In this document: positions 61,376 to 64,000 of the stretch, one piece after another
How positions within the stretch are numbered: the stretch's first letter is position 1
Layout of the letters: every line of letters starts with the position of its first letter
Assembly: GCF_002257645.1 (NCBI RefSeq)
Contig: NZ_NQMO01000003.1
Span: forward strand, 372,001-436,000
Direction: 5' to 3'
Length of the DNA: 64,000 bases
From: Paenibacillus sp. XY044
Lineage (GTDB): Bacteria; Bacillota; Bacilli; Paenibacillales; Paenibacillaceae
Notes under the pieces: generated by a model
The model's database searches: none
What the model was told of the DNA's origin: nothing
What the model saw: the letters and a program-made list of their open reading frames with translations, nothing else
Translations under genes and position numbers: made by a program

Positions 61376-63718
61376 TTATTCGGCCTTTCCGAGCTTCGTT
61401 TCGCTGTATTGAAGGCGGTACTGGCCGGGCGTCATGCCCTCCAGTTTTTTGAACATCCGGTTGAAATACGGCGGCTGATAGCCTACCGATTTGGCAATTT
61501 CGTTCATTTTGAGGTCGGTCGTCAGCAGGAGCATTTTGCAGTGGCTGATTTTGAGCGCCGTCAAATAATCGATGTAATTCGAGCCGGTCATCTGGCGGAA
61601 CGCCTTGCTGAGATGCGACACGCTGACCCCGGCTTCCATGGCAAACGTCTCCAGGGAAATATCGCACATGTAATTGTCATGAATGGTTTGCAGTACCTGA
61701 TCGACGACATCCTTCATGGCATGCTGGTAGCTCTTGGACAGCAGGTCGATGTAAGGACGGATCACCCGTTTGCCGAACCATTGGATGCAGGCTTCGGAGT
61801 CTCTCAGTGTCCTCAGCTCCTCTTCCAGCTGGACGCCGTCAAAGAGGGCGTACGGGTTATGTCCCGACTGCAGCATGGAACGGTACAGGCTGCTTTTGAG
61901 CCGCATCAGTCCCTGATGGACGACCCACTCCGGAGCACCTTCATTTTTCAGTGCGGTCACAAATCGCTCCAGAATGTCAGCCGCTTCGTTTTCGAGGCCG
62001 AGGTTCAGCGTGTGCGTAAATTCCTGCTCCAGATCGTACGGAAAATCGACTTCGGGATTCGCCTGCTCAAGTACGGCGGATGCTTCCAGCAGCTGGCTCT
62101 CCGACGTAAACGTGCGGTAGCTCAGCGCTTTGCGCGACTGTTCCAGCAGGAAAGGGATGTCCATCCACGGCGCAACCGGTCCGTTCACAACGATCGTGGA
62201 CGGCATGCGCAGCACATGTTCCAGCGTGCGGAGCATATCCCCGCCAAGCCGAAGCAGTTCATTCCGCGCATCAGCCATGGCCGAGGATTCCGGGAAAATC
62301 AGCACCGCGGCAATCGAGCCGTCGAGCAGATCGATCGTATGCACATAGGAGGCCGACGCCTCCGACATTTCGCCGACGATGTTGATGGCCGCGTAGGTGA
62401 TCAGTTGGCTGTCTTTTTCCGTCAGGGGGACCTTGTGACCATCGAGCCTGTGCAGCTGGCAGACCACGACCGAGAACAGGCAGCCCGTCACGTCGAGCTG
62501 CAGGGCGCGCAGCTTTTCGGTCAATTCCGCCTCCGATAAATGGGCGGCTTGTCCCAGCACAAACTGGTTGATCAGCGCTTCCCTGACTTTGGGCGTGGAT
62601 TGATCCAGCCGGTTCTGCAGCGAGTCGTTGGCGAACCGGTACTGCTTCCACTTTGCTTCAATGTAAGCCATTTCGTCGGACGGGTCGGCATCTTCATCCG
62701 TTTTGCCGTCCTTGAACAGGTCCATGATTTTGCGGAACGGCTGATAAAACCGATTGGAGGCAAACCAGCTCAGCCCGAGCGCGGCGATGAGAGACACGAT
62801 CCAATAGACGACCACCACGTGCGTATAGGCACTGTTGGGCGCGGTGACTTTGGATGACGGTGTGCCGGTAACAAAGGTCCAGATCCGGTTCATTTTTTCA
62901 AAAGAAACCGCATTCATGAGAAATTGCTCATGGTCTGCGCGGATTTGAAAGCGTGACTGGCTGTCGTACGTGCGCTTGGACGAGCCGAGCTGTTCCAGGA
63001 CCCGCGGCAGCAGCTCGGGATACGACTTGGCGGCATCCGATTCACCAATGACCACGTCGCTGCCGTCGAGGACATAGGCTGCCTGGTCAGGGTTCACGTT
63101 CAATTGAAGCATGGCCGGGTTAACGTAGAGAACGAGCGCGCCGTAAGAGGTTTGGCCGTTAAAAGGCAGCTTCATGACGATCGCATGCTTGGAGCCGCTG
63201 CGTCCAAACGGCCGGGTGAGATGATTCGTCCAGAAGATACCCTTGTCCCCGTTCATGAGACTGTTCCAGACGGCCCGATCCGCCGGGTCGTCCAGCGCGC
63301 GCAGGCCGAGGACCGGCTGCAGCAGCACGTTCTGCTTAGGTATGTACAAATAAGCCTGATCGATCAGCGATTCCCCGTTTTCGATCAGAGACATCGTATC
63401 CAGCAGCTCCTGGGTCTTTTCGAACTCATCGATATAGTTCATGTCCGCGATCGCGGGCTTAAAGATGGGATTGGCCATCATGTGCAGGGCGTACTGGACC
63501 AGTTGGGAGAACTGGCCGTCGATTTTGCGCACGGATTCCCGCAGCATGATCTCGTTATTTTGCTGGTACTGCTGGATCAGGTACCGGTTGCCGACATACC
63601 CGCCAATACAGCTGACAATCGTGATCGGAATGCAGGTCAGCAGGATCGCAAACGCAATGCTTTTCCAGTACATGGTCCCTTTCGATGCGAACCTTCTAGC
63701 CAAGTAGTCTAACAACAT
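61376..63718 (-). CDS. Membrane-bound AraC-family regulator with extracellular sensor domain
   Basis: 780 residues. TM1 at about 20-42 and TM2 near 300-325 flank an extracellular, dCache-like sensor. After a cytoplasmic region of about 350 residues come two AraC helix-turn-helix units (DISLETFAMEAGVSVSHLSKAF and MNEIAKSVGYQPPYFNRMFKK). It resembles kinase-less YesN/YesM-like hybrids common in Paenibacillus, which usually control sugar-uptake operons. ATG 63718 is preferred 8 bases after GGGAG; GTG 63727 is possible. Its likely target genes are not in the window; they may lie past the right edge. Confidence 0.88.
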   Translation of the reverse strand: MLLDYLARRFASKGTMYWKSIAFAILLTCIPITIVSCIGGYVGNRYLIQQYQQNNEIMLRESVRKIDGQFSQLVQYALHMMANPIFKPAIADMNYIDEFEKTQELLDTMSLIENGESLIDQAYLYIPKQNVLLQPVLGLRALDDPADRAVWNSLMNGDKGIFWTNHLTRPFGRSGSKHAIVMKLPFNGQTSYGALVLYVNPAMLQLNVNPDQAAYVLDGSDVVIGESDAAKSYPELLPRVLEQLGSSKRTYDSQSRFQIRADHEQFLMNAVSFEKMNRIWTFVTGTPSSKVTAPNSAYTHVVVVYWIVSLIAALGLSWFASNRFYQPFRKIMDLFKDGKTDEDADPSDEMAYIEAKWKQYRFANDSLQNRLDQSTPKVREALINQFVLGQAAHLSEAELTEKLRALQLDVTGCLFSVVVCQLHRLDGHKVPLTEKDSQLITYAAINIVGEMSEASASYVHTIDLLDGSIAAVLIFPESSAMADARNELLRLGGDMLRTLEHVLRMPSTIVVNGPVAPWMDIPFLLEQSRKALSYRTFTSESQLLEASAVLEQANPEVDFPYDLEQEFTHTLNLGLENEAADILERFVTALKNEGAPEWVVHQGLMRLKSSLYRSMLQSGHNPYALFDGVQLEEELRTLRDSEACIQWFGKRVIRPYIDLLSKSYQHAMKDVVDQVLQTIHDNYMCDISLETFAMEAGVSVSHLSKAFRQMTGSNYIDYLTALKISHCKMLLLTTDLKMNEIAKSVGYQPPYFNRMFKKLEGMTPGQYRLQYSETKLGKAE

Positions 63719-64000
63719 GGTATCCACTCCCGCTCGTTTGCTTCAGGCCTATGTCTGATCATGACGATAGTATGTCTATCATATCGAACGGCAGCGGGGT
63801 TGAATAGACCTTTAACCCATGAATTTCCGCCAGTCAAAAAAGTGCAATCCTCAGAAACGGACATGCAGAAATCCTTGATTGAAAGCGGCCTTAGCCGCTC
63901 TGCATAAGGAAATGGGCATGGCCTTGGATAAGGTACCCGTTCGATCGGGAAAGAAAATCGAATTGCCGGAAATCCGGACGCTCCCTAACATGATTCACAT
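63719..64000. other. Right-end region without supported features
   Basis: No reading frame with a ribosome site and no promoter, terminator or cre match was found. The region lies upstream of the large AraC gene and may contain the promoter of a divergent operon beyond the window. Confidence 0.4.

Noticed and set aside
61352..62539. A 395-codon plus-strand frame opposite the large AraC gene
   Set aside because: It is antisense to a gene with clear AraC and membrane motifs, and it begins inside the terminator of the aldo/keto reductase gene.

Overview
The window looks like a chromosomal segment of a low-GC-branch, spore-former-type Gram-positive bacterium, most likely Paenibacillus or a close relative. 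The reasons are Bacillus-type Shine-Dalgarno sequences before nearly every gene, a pdhABCD operon, a single gltD, a ydaO-type c-di-AMP leader, a sigma-W-like promoter before pspA, an XerS-type recombinase and a 780-residue membrane AraC regulator of the kind abundant in Paenibacillus. No rRNA, tRNA, CRISPR array, transposase or prophage gene was seen.

Region by region. 1-6650: a Tad/type II secretion-like operon (ParA-like end, CpaF-like ATPase, fused TadB/TadC-like membrane protein, four small secreted or anchored proteins of unknown role). 6788-13130: ABC-F ATPase, ThiF/MoeB enzyme, an OmpR-type regulator with a degenerate receiver, NlpC/P60 hydrolase, ThiN, TRIC-type channel and LMW phosphatase. 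13329-19200: esterase and the pyruvate dehydrogenase operon. 19489-23646: AraC regulator and a sugar ABC transporter without its own ATPase, preceded by a cre site. 23901-27540: thyA-folA, gltD and an acetyltransferase. 27661-30453: a double-MerR regulator divergent from a drug-type ABC exporter. 30698-36026: topB, HAD hydrolase and an ArsR-like regulator divergent from an MFS exporter whose promoter holds a palindrome.

36144-40379: a compact four-gene unit (lone ABC ATPase, FG-GAP lipoprotein, response regulator, histidine kinase). 40453-47267: glycogen genes glgC, glgB and glgA plus a neopullulanase-like enzyme. 47737-50081: a polar amino acid ABC transporter, probably for arginine. 50302-53340: a c-di-AMP riboswitch with a LysM/3D cell wall protein, a polysaccharide deacetylase and NamA. 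53525-56114: a sigma-W-type promoter driving pspA, DUF350, DUF4178 and DUF4247 genes. 56242-58040: moeA-mobB. 58084-58305: two 111-bp tandem repeats next to the xerS gene. 59600-63718: acetyltransferase, aldo/keto reductase with a possibly structured leader, and the large AraC regulator.

Functionally the window mixes central metabolism (PDH, folate/dTMP, glutamate, glycogen) with envelope homeostasis (two cell wall hydrolases that share a WalR-like motif, PspA operon, deacetylase, two-component system). The least explained parts are the Tad-like locus, the ABC/FG-GAP/two-component unit, and the 111-bp repeats beside xerS.
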